A DNA stretch of 20,410 bases from Actinomycetes bacterium (GCA_023393755.1 JAEXCA010000133.1:1-20410), one strand, 5' to 3'. Shown: positions 1 to 6,835, numbered from the stretch's first letter. Made by a program: numbers and translations. Notes: generated by a model from the sequence alone, not told the origin.

Positions 1-36
1 ACCGGGGCGGGAGTCGCGAAGCCGCCGGCGACCGGC

Positions 37-1398
37 TCAGCCGTCGGTACCGGGATCCAGCAGGTGCTCCAGGGCGGCGAGGCGCTCCACCATGGCCGCC
101 TCGTTGCCGTGGTCGGTGGGCTCGTAGTACCGGGCGCCCCTGAGTTCGTCGGGCAGGTACTGCTGCGACGCCACGCCGTGGGGGTGATCGTGGGCGTACT
201 TGTAGCCGGCGCCGTGGCCCAGTCCCTTCGCTCCGGCGTAGTGCGAGTCCCGCAGGTGCGGCGGGACGGTGCCGATCTTCCCGGCCTGGACGTCGGCCTG
301 CGCCGCGCTGATCGCCTTCACCACCGCGTTCGACTTCGGTGCCATGGCGGCGGCGATGGTGGCGTGGGCGAGGGTGATCCGTCCCTCGGGCATGCCGATC
401 ATGGCGACCGCCTCGGCGGCGGCGACCACCGTCTGCAGCACGCTGGGGGCCGCCATCCCGATGTCCTCGCTGGCCAGGATGATCAGCCGGCGGGCGATGA
501 ACCGCGGATCCTCCCCCGCCTCGATCATCCGGGCCAGGTAGTGCAGCGCGGCCTGCACGTCGGAGCCGCGGACGCTCTTGATGAAGGCGCTGATCACGTC
601 GTAGTGCTGGTCGCCGTCCCGGTCGTAGCGGACGGCGGCCCGGTCAACCGCGGCGGAGATGATCCCGGTGTCGATCGCGGTGACCTGATGAGCCCTGGCC
701 CCGGCCGCCGCCTCCTCGAGGTAGGTCAGCGCCCGGCGGGCATCTCCCCCGGCCAGCCGCAGCAGGGTGTCGCGGGCATCGGCTTCCAGCGTGTACTCGC
801 CGTTCAGCCCGCGTTCGTCGGTCAGCGCCCGGTCGATCAGGGTGCCGATGTCGTCCTCGGTGAGCGGCTTCAGGGTGAGCAGCAGGGAGCGGGAGAGCAG
901 CGGCGAGATCACCGAGAACGACGGGTTCTCCGTGGTCGCGGCGATCAGCGTGACCAGCCGGTTCTCCACCGCCGGCAGCAGCACGTCCTGCTGAGTCTTG
1001 GAGAAGCGGTGCACCTCGTCCACGAACAGGACGGTGCTGCGGCCCCGCGCCAGTTCCCGGCGTGCGGTGTCGAGCTCGGCGCGAACCTCCCGGACGCCCG
1101 CGGTCACCGCCGAGATCTCGACGAAGCGGCGATCGGTGCTGTGCGACACCACCGCGGCGATGGTGGTCTTGCCCACCCCCGGCGGACCCCACAGGAAGAC
1201 CGACATGGTGTCGCCGTCGGCCAGCCGGCGCAGTGGCGACCCCGGCGCCAGCAGGTGCTGCTGGCCGACGATCTCGTCCAGGCTGCGCGGCCGCATGCGG
1301 ACGGCGAGCGGCAACTGGGCATGATCGGCCGCCCCGAGCGAGCCGTGCCGGCTGGGCTCGGCGGCGCGGGTGACGTTGCCGAAGAGATCCTCCTCCAC
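37..1398 (-). CDS. rarA: RarA/MgsA replication-associated recombination AAA+ ATPase
   Basis: A 453-residue protein of the RarA/MgsA/WRNIP1 family, an AAA+ clamp-loader-like ATPase that acts at stalled replication forks. Visible motifs are Walker A GPPGVGKTT (about residues 71-79), Walker B VLFVDEVH (123-130) and sensor-1 AATTENPSF (153-161). The C-terminal MgsA tetramerisation region is recognisable by FIARRLIILASEDIGMA and, near the end, HPHGVASQQYLPDELRG. Length is normal for the family and the frame is intact. The start is GTG with no Shine-Dalgarno sequence; a TAGCGT hexamer ends 7 nt upstream, so the mRNA may be leaderless. The gene is divergent from the PadR regulator with only about 80 bp between them, so their control regions overlap. 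Function is inferred from family similarity. Confidence 0.95.
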   Translation of the reverse strand: MEEDLFGNVTRAAEPSRHGSLGAADHAQLPLAVRMRPRSLDEIVGQQHLLAPGSPLRRLADGDTMSVFLWGPPGVGKTTIAAVVSHSTDRRFVEISAVTAGVREVRAELDTARRELARGRSTVLFVDEVHRFSKTQQDVLLPAVENRLVTLIAATTENPSFSVISPLLSRSLLLTLKPLTEDDIGTLIDRALTDERGLNGEYTLEADARDTLLRLAGGDARRALTYLEEAAAGARAHQVTAIDTGIISAAVDRAAVRYDRDGDQHYDVISAFIKSVRGSDVQAALHYLARMIEAGEDPRFIARRLIILASEDIGMAAPSVLQTVVAAAEAVAMIGMPEGRITLAHATIAAAMAPKSNAVVKAISAAQADVQAGKIGTVPPHLRDSHYAGAKGLGHGAGYKYAHDHPHGVASQQYLPDELRGARYYEPTDHGNEAAMVERLAALEHLLDPGTDG

Positions 1399-1411
1399 CC
1401 GTCGAACGCTA
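1399..1411 (-). promoter_or_regulatory. Candidate leaderless -10 element of rarA
   Basis: Reading the minus strand, TAGCGT (1411 to 1406) fits the actinobacterial -10 pattern TANNNT and is followed by 7 nt and then the GTG start of rarA. No Shine-Dalgarno sequence lies before the start, and no convincing -35 is visible. This arrangement is typical of leaderless actinobacterial transcripts, but only the pattern is seen here. Confidence 0.5.
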
Positions 1412-1418
1412 CACGACT

Positions 1419-1446
1419 TGTGTTCGATGTGTTTCCGATATATCGT
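1419..1446 (+). promoter_or_regulatory. Candidate promoter of the PadR regulator gene
   Basis: TTGTGT (1419-1424) and TATCGT (1441-1446) are separated by 16 bp and resemble -35 and -10 boxes. The predicted start point falls near 1453, giving a leader of about 25 nt that carries the AGGAGG ribosome binding site. The match is moderate. The -10 box is embedded in two dyads, which suggests repression at this site. Confidence 0.4.
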
Positions 1447-1457
1447 TGATGCAACGA
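1436..1457. promoter_or_regulatory. Candidate PadR operator: two overlapping dyads
   Basis: The perfect palindrome CGATATATCG (1436-1445) overlaps the perfect inverted repeat TCGTTG-ATG-CAACGA (1443-1457). Together they cover the proposed -10 box and start point of the PadR gene. The block is AT-rich in an otherwise GC-rich window. Many PadR proteins repress their own genes through dyads at the promoter, so autoregulation is a reasonable inference; binding is not shown by the sequence. Confidence 0.5.
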
Positions 1458-1478
1458 CAGAGTTCTTTAGGAGGAATC

Positions 1479-2123
1479 ATGGAGTTTCCGATGAATCAGG
1501 AATGGGGCGCCGAGCGCCCCGGCCGCGACGACCATCGTCGCGGTCATCACGGCCCGCGCGGCTTCGGCGGCTTCGGCCCCGGTTTCGGGCCGGGCTTCGG
1601 TCCCGGCCCCTTCCCCGGTGGCCCCGGAGGTCCCGGACGACGCGGTGGGCGCAACCGGCGCGGTCAGGTGCGGGAATCGATCCTGGCACTGCTGGTGGAT
1701 CAGCCGCTGAACGGCTACCAGATGATGCAGGCCCTGGACGAGCGCACCCACGGCATGTGGCGGCCCAGCCCGGGCGCGGTCTACCCCGCTCTGGCACAGC
1801 TGGAGGACGAGGGGTTGATCGAGTCCTTCGACAACGACGGCCAGAAGGCCTTCCGGCTCACCGAGTCCGGCCGGCCGGCCGCCGAGCGGATCGACGCGCC
1901 CTGGGAGGCGGTCAACGCCCGCTTCCCCGGCGGCTCGCCGGAGGCCATGAAGGCGCTCTGGCAGGAGTTCGGTGGACTGGCCGGAGCGGCCAAGGAACTG
2001 GCCCGCACCGGGACCGCCGAGCAGTGGGACGCCGCCACGGCGATCATCGCCGACGCTCGGCGCCGGATCTACGGCCTGCTGGCCGCCGAGCCCGGCACCC
2101 CGAACGCCGACGACCTGCGTTGA
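1479..2123 (+). CDS. PadR family transcriptional regulator with Gly/Pro/Phe-rich N-terminus
   Basis: A 214-residue winged-helix regulator. The PadR domain spans about residues 50-130, from GQVRESILALLVDQPLNGYQ through SPGAVYPALAQLEDEGLIES, the signature recognition-helix region. A helical C-terminal part (about 145-205) probably mediates dimerisation. The first 55 residues are low complexity: a charged His/Arg segment (DDHRRGHHGPRG), then repeats of GFG and GPGF, then an Arg-rich patch. The start at 1479 is preferred because AGGAGG (1469-1474) lies 4 nt upstream; an in-frame ATG at 1446 precedes this RBS and would sit within the likely promoter. The gene stands alone on the plus strand between rarA and aspS, so its regulated target and ligand are not evident. 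PadR proteins commonly control efflux or detoxification genes. Confidence 0.9.
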   Translation: MEFPMNQEWGAERPGRDDHRRGHHGPRGFGGFGPGFGPGFGPGPFPGGPGGPGRRGGRNRRGQVRESILALLVDQPLNGYQMMQALDERTHGMWRPSPGAVYPALAQLEDEGLIESFDNDGQKAFRLTESGRPAAERIDAPWEAVNARFPGGSPEAMKALWQEFGGLAGAAKELARTGTAEQWDAATAIIADARRRIYGLLAAEPGTPNADDLR

Positions 2124-2126
2124 GCC

Positions 2127-2152
2127 GCCGATCGACACCTGGCCGATCGACA
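2127..2152 (+). repeat. 11-bp direct repeat downstream of padR
   Basis: GCCGATCGACA occurs at 2127-2137 and again at 2142-2152, a spacing of 15 bp, just after the PadR stop codon. Each copy contains the palindrome CGATCG. Role unknown; it could be a short duplication or part of a protein binding site. Confidence 0.55.
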
Positions 2153-2154
2153 GA

Positions 2155-2192
2155 GTGTGGCTTTTGGTGCGACATCGCACCATTCACCACAC
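2155..2192 (+). terminator. Nested hairpin downstream of padR (possible terminator)
   Basis: An outer stem GTGTGG (2155-2160)/CCACAC (2187-2192) and an inner stem TGGTGCGA (2165-2172)/TCGCACCA (2175-2182) share exactly the same centre and are separated by a symmetric 4x4 internal loop. There is no U-tract. It lies 32 nt after the PadR stop, so a Rho-independent-like structure or mRNA-protecting hairpin is plausible. A large operator dyad is the alternative. Confidence 0.45.
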
Positions 2193-2219
2193 CGTAACGG
2201 GAAGCTGTGGCTATTGGGG

Positions 2220-2249
2220 GATGGCCCCCGGAGTGGTCCGGGGGCCATC
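2220..2249. terminator. Bidirectional terminator-like hairpin between padR and aspS
   Basis: GATGGCCCCCGGA (2220-2232) and TCCGGGGGCCATC (2237-2249) form a perfect 13-bp stem with a GTGG loop. It sits 13 nt past the aspS stop codon (minus strand) and downstream of padR (plus strand), in a convergent gap. It lacks a T-run on either side, as is common for actinobacterial terminators. Confidence 0.75.
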
Positions 2250-2262
2250 GCTGTGTTCCGGG

Positions 2263-4056
2263 TCAGGCGGTGGGCGTCGCGGCCTTCTCGACCGGCTTGG
2301 CATCCACGCCGGCCTCCTTGCGCTGCTGGGCGGTGATGGACGCCGGGGCCTCGGTCAGCGGATCGAAGCCGCCGCCGGACTTCGGGAAGGCGATCACGTC
2401 CCGGATGGTGTCGAAGCCGCCGAGCAGCATCACCAGCCGATCCAGACCGAAGGCGATGCCGCCGTGCGGCGGAGCACCGAAGGAGAAGGCGTCCAGCAGG
2501 AAGCCGAACTTCTCCTGCGCTTCCTCGGTGCTGAGCCCCATCACCTTGAAGACCCGCTCCTGCACGTCCCGGCGGTGGATACGGATCGAGCCGCCACCCA
2601 CCTCATTGCCGTTGCAGATGAAGTCGTAGCCGTAGGAGAGCGCCGAGCCCGGATCGGTGTCGAAACTCTCCAGGGATTCCGGCTTGGGCGAGGTGAAGGC
2701 GTGATGGACGGCGGTCCAGCGTCCCTCGCCCACCGCCACATCGCCGGCCGCGACCGCATCAGCTGACGACTTGAACATCGGGGCGTCCACCACCCACAGG
2801 AACGACCAGGCGCTCTCGTCGATCAGGCCGGTCCGGCGGGCGATCTCCAGCCGGGCGGCGCCGAGCAGTTCCTGGGAGGTCTCCCGGGCGCCGGCGGCGA
2901 AGAAGATCGCGTCGCCCGGAGCGGCGTCCATCGCGGCGGCGATCCCCTCCCGCTCGGCGTCGGAGATGTTCTTGGCGACCGGGCCGCCCAGCTCGCCGTC
3001 CTCGCCGACCGTGATGTAGGCCAGCCCGCGGGCGCCGCGCTGCTTGGCCCATTCCTGCCAGGCGTCGAACTGCCGGCGCGGCAGCGAGGCGCCGCCGGGC
3101 ATCACCACGCCGCCGACGTAGGGCGCCTGGAAGACCCGGAACGGGGTATCGGCGAAGAAGGACGTCAGCTCGCGGATCTTCAGGTCGAACCGCAGATCGG
3201 GCTTGTCCGAGCCGTAGTTGTCCATCGCGTCGTGCCAGGTCATTCGGGCCAGCGGCAACGGCATCTCGACCCCGATCAGCTTCCAGCAGGCGGCCATCAC
3301 CTGCTCGGCCAGCGCGATCACGTCGTCCTGGTCGACGAAGCTCATCTCGATGTCCAGCTGGGTGAACTCAGGCTGCCGGTCGGCGCGGAAGTCCTCGTCC
3401 CGGTAGCAGCGGGCGATCTGGTAGTACCGCTCCATCCCGGCCACCATGAGCAGCTGCTTGAACAGCTGCGGGCTCTGCGGCAGGGCGTACCACTTGCCGG
3501 GGTGCAGCCGGGCCGGCACCAGGAAGTCGCGGGCGCCTTCCGGCGTGGACCGGGTCAGCGTCGGGGTCTCGATGTCGTAGAAGTCGTTGTCGGCCATCAC
3601 CCGGTGGATCACCTGGGTGACCTTCGAGCGCAGCACCATGGCGTCGTGCTGCCGGGGACGGCGCAGGTCGAGGTAGCGGTACTTCAACCGGGCGTCCTCC
3701 CCCACGGTGGTCCGCTCGTCGATCTGGAAGGGCAGCGGGGCGGCCGGGTTCAGCACCTCGAGGGTGCGGATCGCGACCTCGACCTCACCCGTAGGGATGT
3801 TCGGGTTGACGTTCTCCGGGGTGCGGGCGTCCACCACGCCGGTCACCTGGATGCAGAACTCATTGCGCAGGTCGTGGATCCCGGCCGAAGCCAGGTACTC
3901 GTCCCGGACGACCACCTGGCAGATGCCGGAGGCGTCCCGCAGATCGATGAAGGCGACCCCGCCGTGGTCGCGGCGCTTGGCGACCCAACCGGTCAGGGTG
4001 ACGGTTTCTCCCACGTGAGCCGCGGTCAAGGTTCCGGCGGCATGCGTGCGCAGCAT
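2263..4056 (-). CDS. aspS: Aspartyl-tRNA synthetase (probably non-discriminating)
   Basis: A 597-residue class II aminoacyl-tRNA synthetase that charges tRNA with aspartate in the cytoplasm. The N-terminal OB-fold anticodon-binding domain is seen in GWVAKRRDHGGVAFIDLRD. Motif 2 is ARCYRDEDFRADRQPEFTQL, followed by LDIEMSF; the GAD insertion domain occupies the middle; motif 3 is GIAFGLDRLVMLLGG near residues 550-565. Length matches bacterial AspRS. His31, in RRDHGG, aligns with the position that distinguishes non-discriminating enzymes, which also make Asp-tRNA(Asn) for GatCAB; that reading is an inference. The ATG start has a purine-rich GAAGGGA upstream, and a candidate promoter lies about 40 nt before it. 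The gene ends at a strong hairpin shared with convergent padR. Confidence 0.97.
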   Translation of the reverse strand: MLRTHAAGTLTAAHVGETVTLTGWVAKRRDHGGVAFIDLRDASGICQVVVRDEYLASAGIHDLRNEFCIQVTGVVDARTPENVNPNIPTGEVEVAIRTLEVLNPAAPLPFQIDERTTVGEDARLKYRYLDLRRPRQHDAMVLRSKVTQVIHRVMADNDFYDIETPTLTRSTPEGARDFLVPARLHPGKWYALPQSPQLFKQLLMVAGMERYYQIARCYRDEDFRADRQPEFTQLDIEMSFVDQDDVIALAEQVMAACWKLIGVEMPLPLARMTWHDAMDNYGSDKPDLRFDLKIRELTSFFADTPFRVFQAPYVGGVVMPGGASLPRRQFDAWQEWAKQRGARGLAYITVGEDGELGGPVAKNISDAEREGIAAAMDAAPGDAIFFAAGARETSQELLGAARLEIARRTGLIDESAWSFLWVVDAPMFKSSADAVAAGDVAVGEGRWTAVHHAFTSPKPESLESFDTDPGSALSYGYDFICNGNEVGGGSIRIHRRDVQERVFKVMGLSTEEAQEKFGFLLDAFSFGAPPHGGIAFGLDRLVMLLGGFDTIRDVIAFPKSGGGFDPLTEAPASITAQQRKEAGVDAKPVEKAATPTA

Positions 4057-4103
4057 GTTCTTCCCTTCTCAGCCCCGCATAGACGGTACGGGCGCGTCGT
4101 TCG

Positions 4104-4130
4104 ATTCTAGCCCTGCTGCGCCGGGCTCAA
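4104..4130 (-). promoter_or_regulatory. Candidate aspS promoter
   Basis: On the minus strand TTGAGC (4130 to 4125) is followed after 15 bp by TAGAAT (4109 to 4104), an excellent actinobacterial -10. The spacer is shorter than the usual 16-18 bp, so the -35 is less certain. The expected start near 4097 leaves a 40-nt leader before aspS. Confidence 0.5.
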
Positions 4131-4146
4131 TGCCAGCGGGAAGGCG

Positions 4147-4593
4147 TCACTTGAGCAGGATCGGCATGGCGATCGACCACAGCGCGATCAGGATGCCGAA
4201 GTACTGGAAGGGGATGAAGAAGAAGGTGTGCCGGTTGCGGCCCTCGGCCAGCGAGGTGCGGACCAGGTGCAGATAGGTCTCCGCCTGACCGGTGGCCTGG
4301 TCGAGGCTGGTGGGCGGCGGGTGGTTGGGCAACCGGAAGACGCCCTTGCGCACCGAATCCAGCACCTGCTCCTGGAACGCCGGGAACTCGTCCAGTTCCC
4401 GCTGCGGCTTGGTGATGTTCAGGTACTGCCCGTGGAACCAGCAGGCCGCGGCGCAGGCCAGCCCGACCGGGAGCATCACCCACTTGCCGGAAGCGTCGCC
4501 GAAGATCCCGTACGGCAGGCCGACCCCGAGGATCCCGGTGGCCAGGAAGTAGACCAGCGCCATGATGCCCCAGCCACGCCAGAAGAAGATCAT
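4147..4593 (-). CDS. Hypothetical three-TM membrane protein
   Basis: A 148-residue protein of unknown function. It begins MIFFWRGWG and shows two hydrophobic segments near residues 9-27 and 37-53 (ending in aromatic CWFHGQYLN). A hydrophilic stretch of about 70 residues follows, then a final segment near 124-146 (FFIPFQYFGILIALWSIAMP). The hydrophilic part is Pro-rich (RLPNHPPPTS). The ATG at 4593 is preferred because TAGGCT ends 7 nt upstream, a leaderless layout matching the 99-residue gene at 18822-19121; a GTG at 4611 would add six residues. It lies between hisS and aspS on the same strand but is separated from hisS by a palindrome cluster, so it probably has its own promoter. I recognise no catalytic motif. 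Confidence 0.75.
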   Translation of the reverse strand: MIFFWRGWGIMALVYFLATGILGVGLPYGIFGDASGKWVMLPVGLACAAACWFHGQYLNITKPQRELDEFPAFQEQVLDSVRKGVFRLPNHPPPTSLDQATGQAETYLHLVRTSLAEGRNRHTFFFIPFQYFGILIALWSIAMPILLK

Positions 4594-4606
4594 GGGCGGA
4601 AGCCTA
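4594..4606 (-). promoter_or_regulatory. Candidate leaderless -10 element of the 148-residue membrane protein gene
   Basis: Minus-strand TAGGCT (4606 to 4601) is followed by 7 nt and then ATG at 4593, with no Shine-Dalgarno sequence. The same hexamer at the same distance precedes the gene at 18822-19121. No clear -35 was found. Confidence 0.5.
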
Positions 4607-4640
4607 AACACTCAGCGGCGCAATCCCCCTACCGGGCCCA

Positions 4641-4724
4641 TGGGGAGAGTTCCCCAACCCGGTCGCGGACCGGGGGACGGTTCTCTGGTCCACAATGAGC
4701 CGGGGAACCGTCCCCTGGTCCACC
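4641..4724. repeat. Palindromic REP-like cluster abutting the hisS stop codon
   Basis: Three inverted repeats are packed together: TGGGGA-GAGT-TCCCCA (4641-4656), CCCGGTC-GCG-GACCGGG (4658-4674) and GGGGACGGTT (4673-4682) with AACCGTCCCC (4706-4715). The nonamer CTGGTCCAC occurs twice directly (4685-4693 and 4715-4723). On the minus strand this reads as two related units beginning GTGGACCAG, one continuing GGGGACGGTT and the other AGAACCGTCC. The last base is adjacent to the hisS stop codon. The block may terminate hisS transcription; its repeat-like make-up also suggests a REP-type element. Confidence 0.65.
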
Positions 4725-6062
4725 TCAGACCGTAGCGCGAACGGACGGACGAAGGTCCTCGGCGGGCGGCAACCAGGAGTCCGGATCGGCGGGCACCTGC
4801 TCACCGGAGCGGATGTCCTTCACCTCATCGGACGAGAACCAGACGAACGGAATCCCCCGCCGGTCGGCGTAGCGGATCTGCTTGCCGAACCGGTCGGCCT
4901 TGGGCGCCACCTCGCAGGGGATGCCGCGGGCGCGCAGCCGGGTGGCGATCGCGTCCGCCTCGGCCCGGGTCTCCTCGGCGTCCACGGCCACCAGGACGCA
5001 GCTGGGCACCGTGCGCGAGGCGGTCAGCGTCCCCTTGGCCAGCAACGGCACCAGGATCCGGGTGACGCCGATCGACAGGCCGACCCCCGGGTAGGTGGTG
5101 CGGCCGTCGCTGGCCAGCGAGTCGTAGCGTCCACCGGAGCAGATCGAACCGAGGTGCTCGTAGCCGCTCAGCTCGGTCTCGTAGACCGTGCCGGTGTAGT
5201 AGTCCAGCCCGCGGGCGATCTTGAGGTCGGCGACGATCCGGCCGGGGACGGCTGCCTGCCCGGCCTGCACCACCTCGGCCAGCTGCGCCAGCCCCTCGTC
5301 CAGCAGTTCGTGCAGGACGCCCAGGGAGCGCACCCGCTCGACGAAGGAGTCGTCGGCGGACGAGATGGTGGCCAGCCCCAGGCAGGCCTGCGCCACCGCG
5401 GAACTCAACCCGAGCTCGCCGGTCAGCAGCTCGGCGACCGCGGCGGGACCGATCTTGTCCAGCTTGTCCACCCGCTGCAGCACCGCCAGGTGGTCGTCGA
5501 TCCCCAGGCCGCGGTAGAAGCCCTCGGCCAGCCGGCGGTTGTTCACCCGCATCAGCACCGGCGGCAGGCCGAACTCGGTGTGCAGCCGCTCCAGCGCCTC
5601 CAGAATCACCCGCGCCACCTCGACATCGTGGTGCGCGGCGAGGGCGTCCTGCCCGACCACGTCGATGTCGGCCTGCAGGAACTCGCGGTAGCGACCCTCC
5701 TGCGGACGCTCCCCCCGCCACACCTTCTGGATCTGGTAGCGGCGGAACGGGAAGGTCAGGTGACCGGAGTTCTCCAGCACGTACCGGGCGAACGGGACGG
5801 TCAGGTCGAAGTGCAGGCCGAGCTCGTCGGCGTCCGACCCGCCACCGTGCCGCTCGGCCTGCAGCCGGCGGACGACGTAGATCTCCTTGTCGATCTCACC
5901 CTTGCGGGCCAGTTGGGCCATCGGCTCCAGGGCGCGGGTCTCGATCGAGCCGAAGCCGTGCAGCTCGAAGGTCTCGGCCAGGCTGGCAAGCACCCGCTGC
6001 TCGACGATCCGGGCGGCGGGCAGGAACTCGGGGAAGCCCGACAGGGGCTTGGGTCGGCTCAT
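4725..6062 (-). CDS. hisS: Histidyl-tRNA synthetase (archaeal/eukaryote-like form)
   Basis: A 445-residue class II synthetase that attaches histidine to tRNA(His). The ATP/histidine site shows LHFDLTVPFARYV (about 83-95), motif 2 VWRGERPQEGRYREFLQ (114-130), the histidine signature ARGLDYYTGTVYE (283-295) with its catalytic Arg, and motif 3 GVGLSIGVTRIL (326-337). A C-terminal anticodon-binding domain follows (about 350-445). The DLTVPFARYV form differs from the LRPEGTA form of E. coli and resembles archaeal and eukaryotic enzymes; I recall it as usual in several actinobacteria. The true start is ATG at 6062, which overlaps the upstream MBL gene by ATGA; the frame stays open further upstream but that part is antisense noise inside the MBL gene. 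Its expression is thus probably coupled to the MBL hydrolase. Confidence 0.96.
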   Translation of the reverse strand: MSRPKPLSGFPEFLPAARIVEQRVLASLAETFELHGFGSIETRALEPMAQLARKGEIDKEIYVVRRLQAERHGGGSDADELGLHFDLTVPFARYVLENSGHLTFPFRRYQIQKVWRGERPQEGRYREFLQADIDVVGQDALAAHHDVEVARVILEALERLHTEFGLPPVLMRVNNRRLAEGFYRGLGIDDHLAVLQRVDKLDKIGPAAVAELLTGELGLSSAVAQACLGLATISSADDSFVERVRSLGVLHELLDEGLAQLAEVVQAGQAAVPGRIVADLKIARGLDYYTGTVYETELSGYEHLGSICSGGRYDSLASDGRTTYPGVGLSIGVTRILVPLLAKGTLTASRTVPSCVLVAVDAEETRAEADAIATRLRARGIPCEVAPKADRFGKQIRYADRRGIPFVWFSSDEVKDIRSGEQVPADPDSWLPPAEDLRPSVRATV

Positions 6063-6748
6063 CGGATCCTCAGAAAGGCGGGTTGCAGGTACGGGTTGGT
6101 GGCCCGCTCCCGGGCCATGGTGGACTGCGGGCCGTGCCCGGGCAGCAGCGCGGTGGCGTCCGGGATCTCCAGCACCGGCCCGGCCAGGCTCTGCCGCATC
6201 ACCTCGGGGTCGCCGCCGGGCAGGTCGGTGCGGCCGATCGAGCCGGCGAAGACCACGTCCCCGCTGAACACGATCCGGTCGATCTGGTCGTGTCCGGGGT
6301 AGTCGACGCCGAGCAGCACGCAGCCGGCGGTGTGGCCCGGGGCATGCCTGACGCCGAACTCCAGCCCGGCCAGTTCGACCCCCTCCTCGGCGAAGAACCG
6401 GAGCCGCTCCGGCTCGGCGAAGGGGCCGGGCAGGTACTGCGCCAGCAGCGCCCGGCTGTCCGGGGCCAGTCCGGCCGCCGGATCGGTGAGCAGGTGGCGG
6501 TCGGCCGGATGCAGCCACAGCTCCACCCCGTACTCGTCGGCCAGCCCGGCCGCTGAGGCGATGTGGTCGATGTGCCCGTGCGTGGCCAGCACCGCCGCCG
6601 GGGTCAGGGAATGCTCGGCGAGCAGGGCGCGGACGCCCTCCGCCGCCTCCACTCCGGCGTCGACGATCACGCACTCCCGGCCGACGTCCGGGGCGATCAG
6701 GTAGCAGTTCGCCTGCCAGGGACCGGCGGCGAAGGAGGCGAGAAACAC
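6059..6748 (-). CDS. MBL-fold metallo-hydrolase (YcbL/glyoxalase II-like)
   Basis: A 229-residue metallo-beta-lactamase-fold hydrolase. The metal-binding HxHxDH motif is THGHIDH (56-62). Further ligands are H139 in HAPGHTAGC, D164 in FSGDVVFAGSIGRTDLPGGD (161-180) and H205 in LLPGHGPQST. This pattern is that of the YcbL/glyoxalase II subgroup, which hydrolyses thioesters such as acylated glutathione-type thiols; the real substrate cannot be told from the sequence, and mycothiol derivatives are a possibility in actinobacteria. The start is GTG with no Shine-Dalgarno sequence and TAGGGT just upstream, so it may be leaderless. It overlaps hisS by ATGA. The pairing of this hydrolase gene with hisS, downstream of rel, is a recurrent actinobacterial arrangement. 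Confidence 0.9.
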   Translation of the reverse strand: MFLASFAAGPWQANCYLIAPDVGRECVIVDAGVEAAEGVRALLAEHSLTPAAVLATHGHIDHIASAAGLADEYGVELWLHPADRHLLTDPAAGLAPDSRALLAQYLPGPFAEPERLRFFAEEGVELAGLEFGVRHAPGHTAGCVLLGVDYPGHDQIDRIVFSGDVVFAGSIGRTDLPGGDPEVMRQSLAGPVLEIPDATALLPGHGPQSTMARERATNPYLQPAFLRIR

Positions 6749-6760
6749 CCCGACACCCTA
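6749..6760 (-). promoter_or_regulatory. Candidate leaderless -10 element of the MBL-hisS operon
   Basis: Minus-strand TAGGGT (6760 to 6755) is followed by 6 nt and then the GTG start at 6748. There is no Shine-Dalgarno sequence. The 87-bp gap to the divergent DUF349 gene is the only room for a promoter. Confidence 0.45.
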
Positions 6761-6835
6761 TCGAATGGGTAACGGCGAGCCGCTCAGCGGGCCGCCACGA
6801 TGCGCCGACCGGTCTCATCGGGCAAGATAGCCCCC

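Noticed and set aside
1402..1427. Possible SOS box upstream of rarA
   Set aside because: TCGAAC and GTTCGA half-sites are present, but 14 bp separate them instead of the 4 bp LexA needs.
64..1449. Long plus-strand open frame of 461 codons over rarA
   Set aside because: It is antisense to a clear RarA gene, has Arg/Val/Gly/His-rich composition without domains, and is the expected by-product of high GC at third positions.
4604..4804. Minus-strand 66-codon open frame between hisS and the small membrane gene
   Set aside because: It consists of the palindromic repeat cluster and the end of hisS in another frame; no start signal or protein features.
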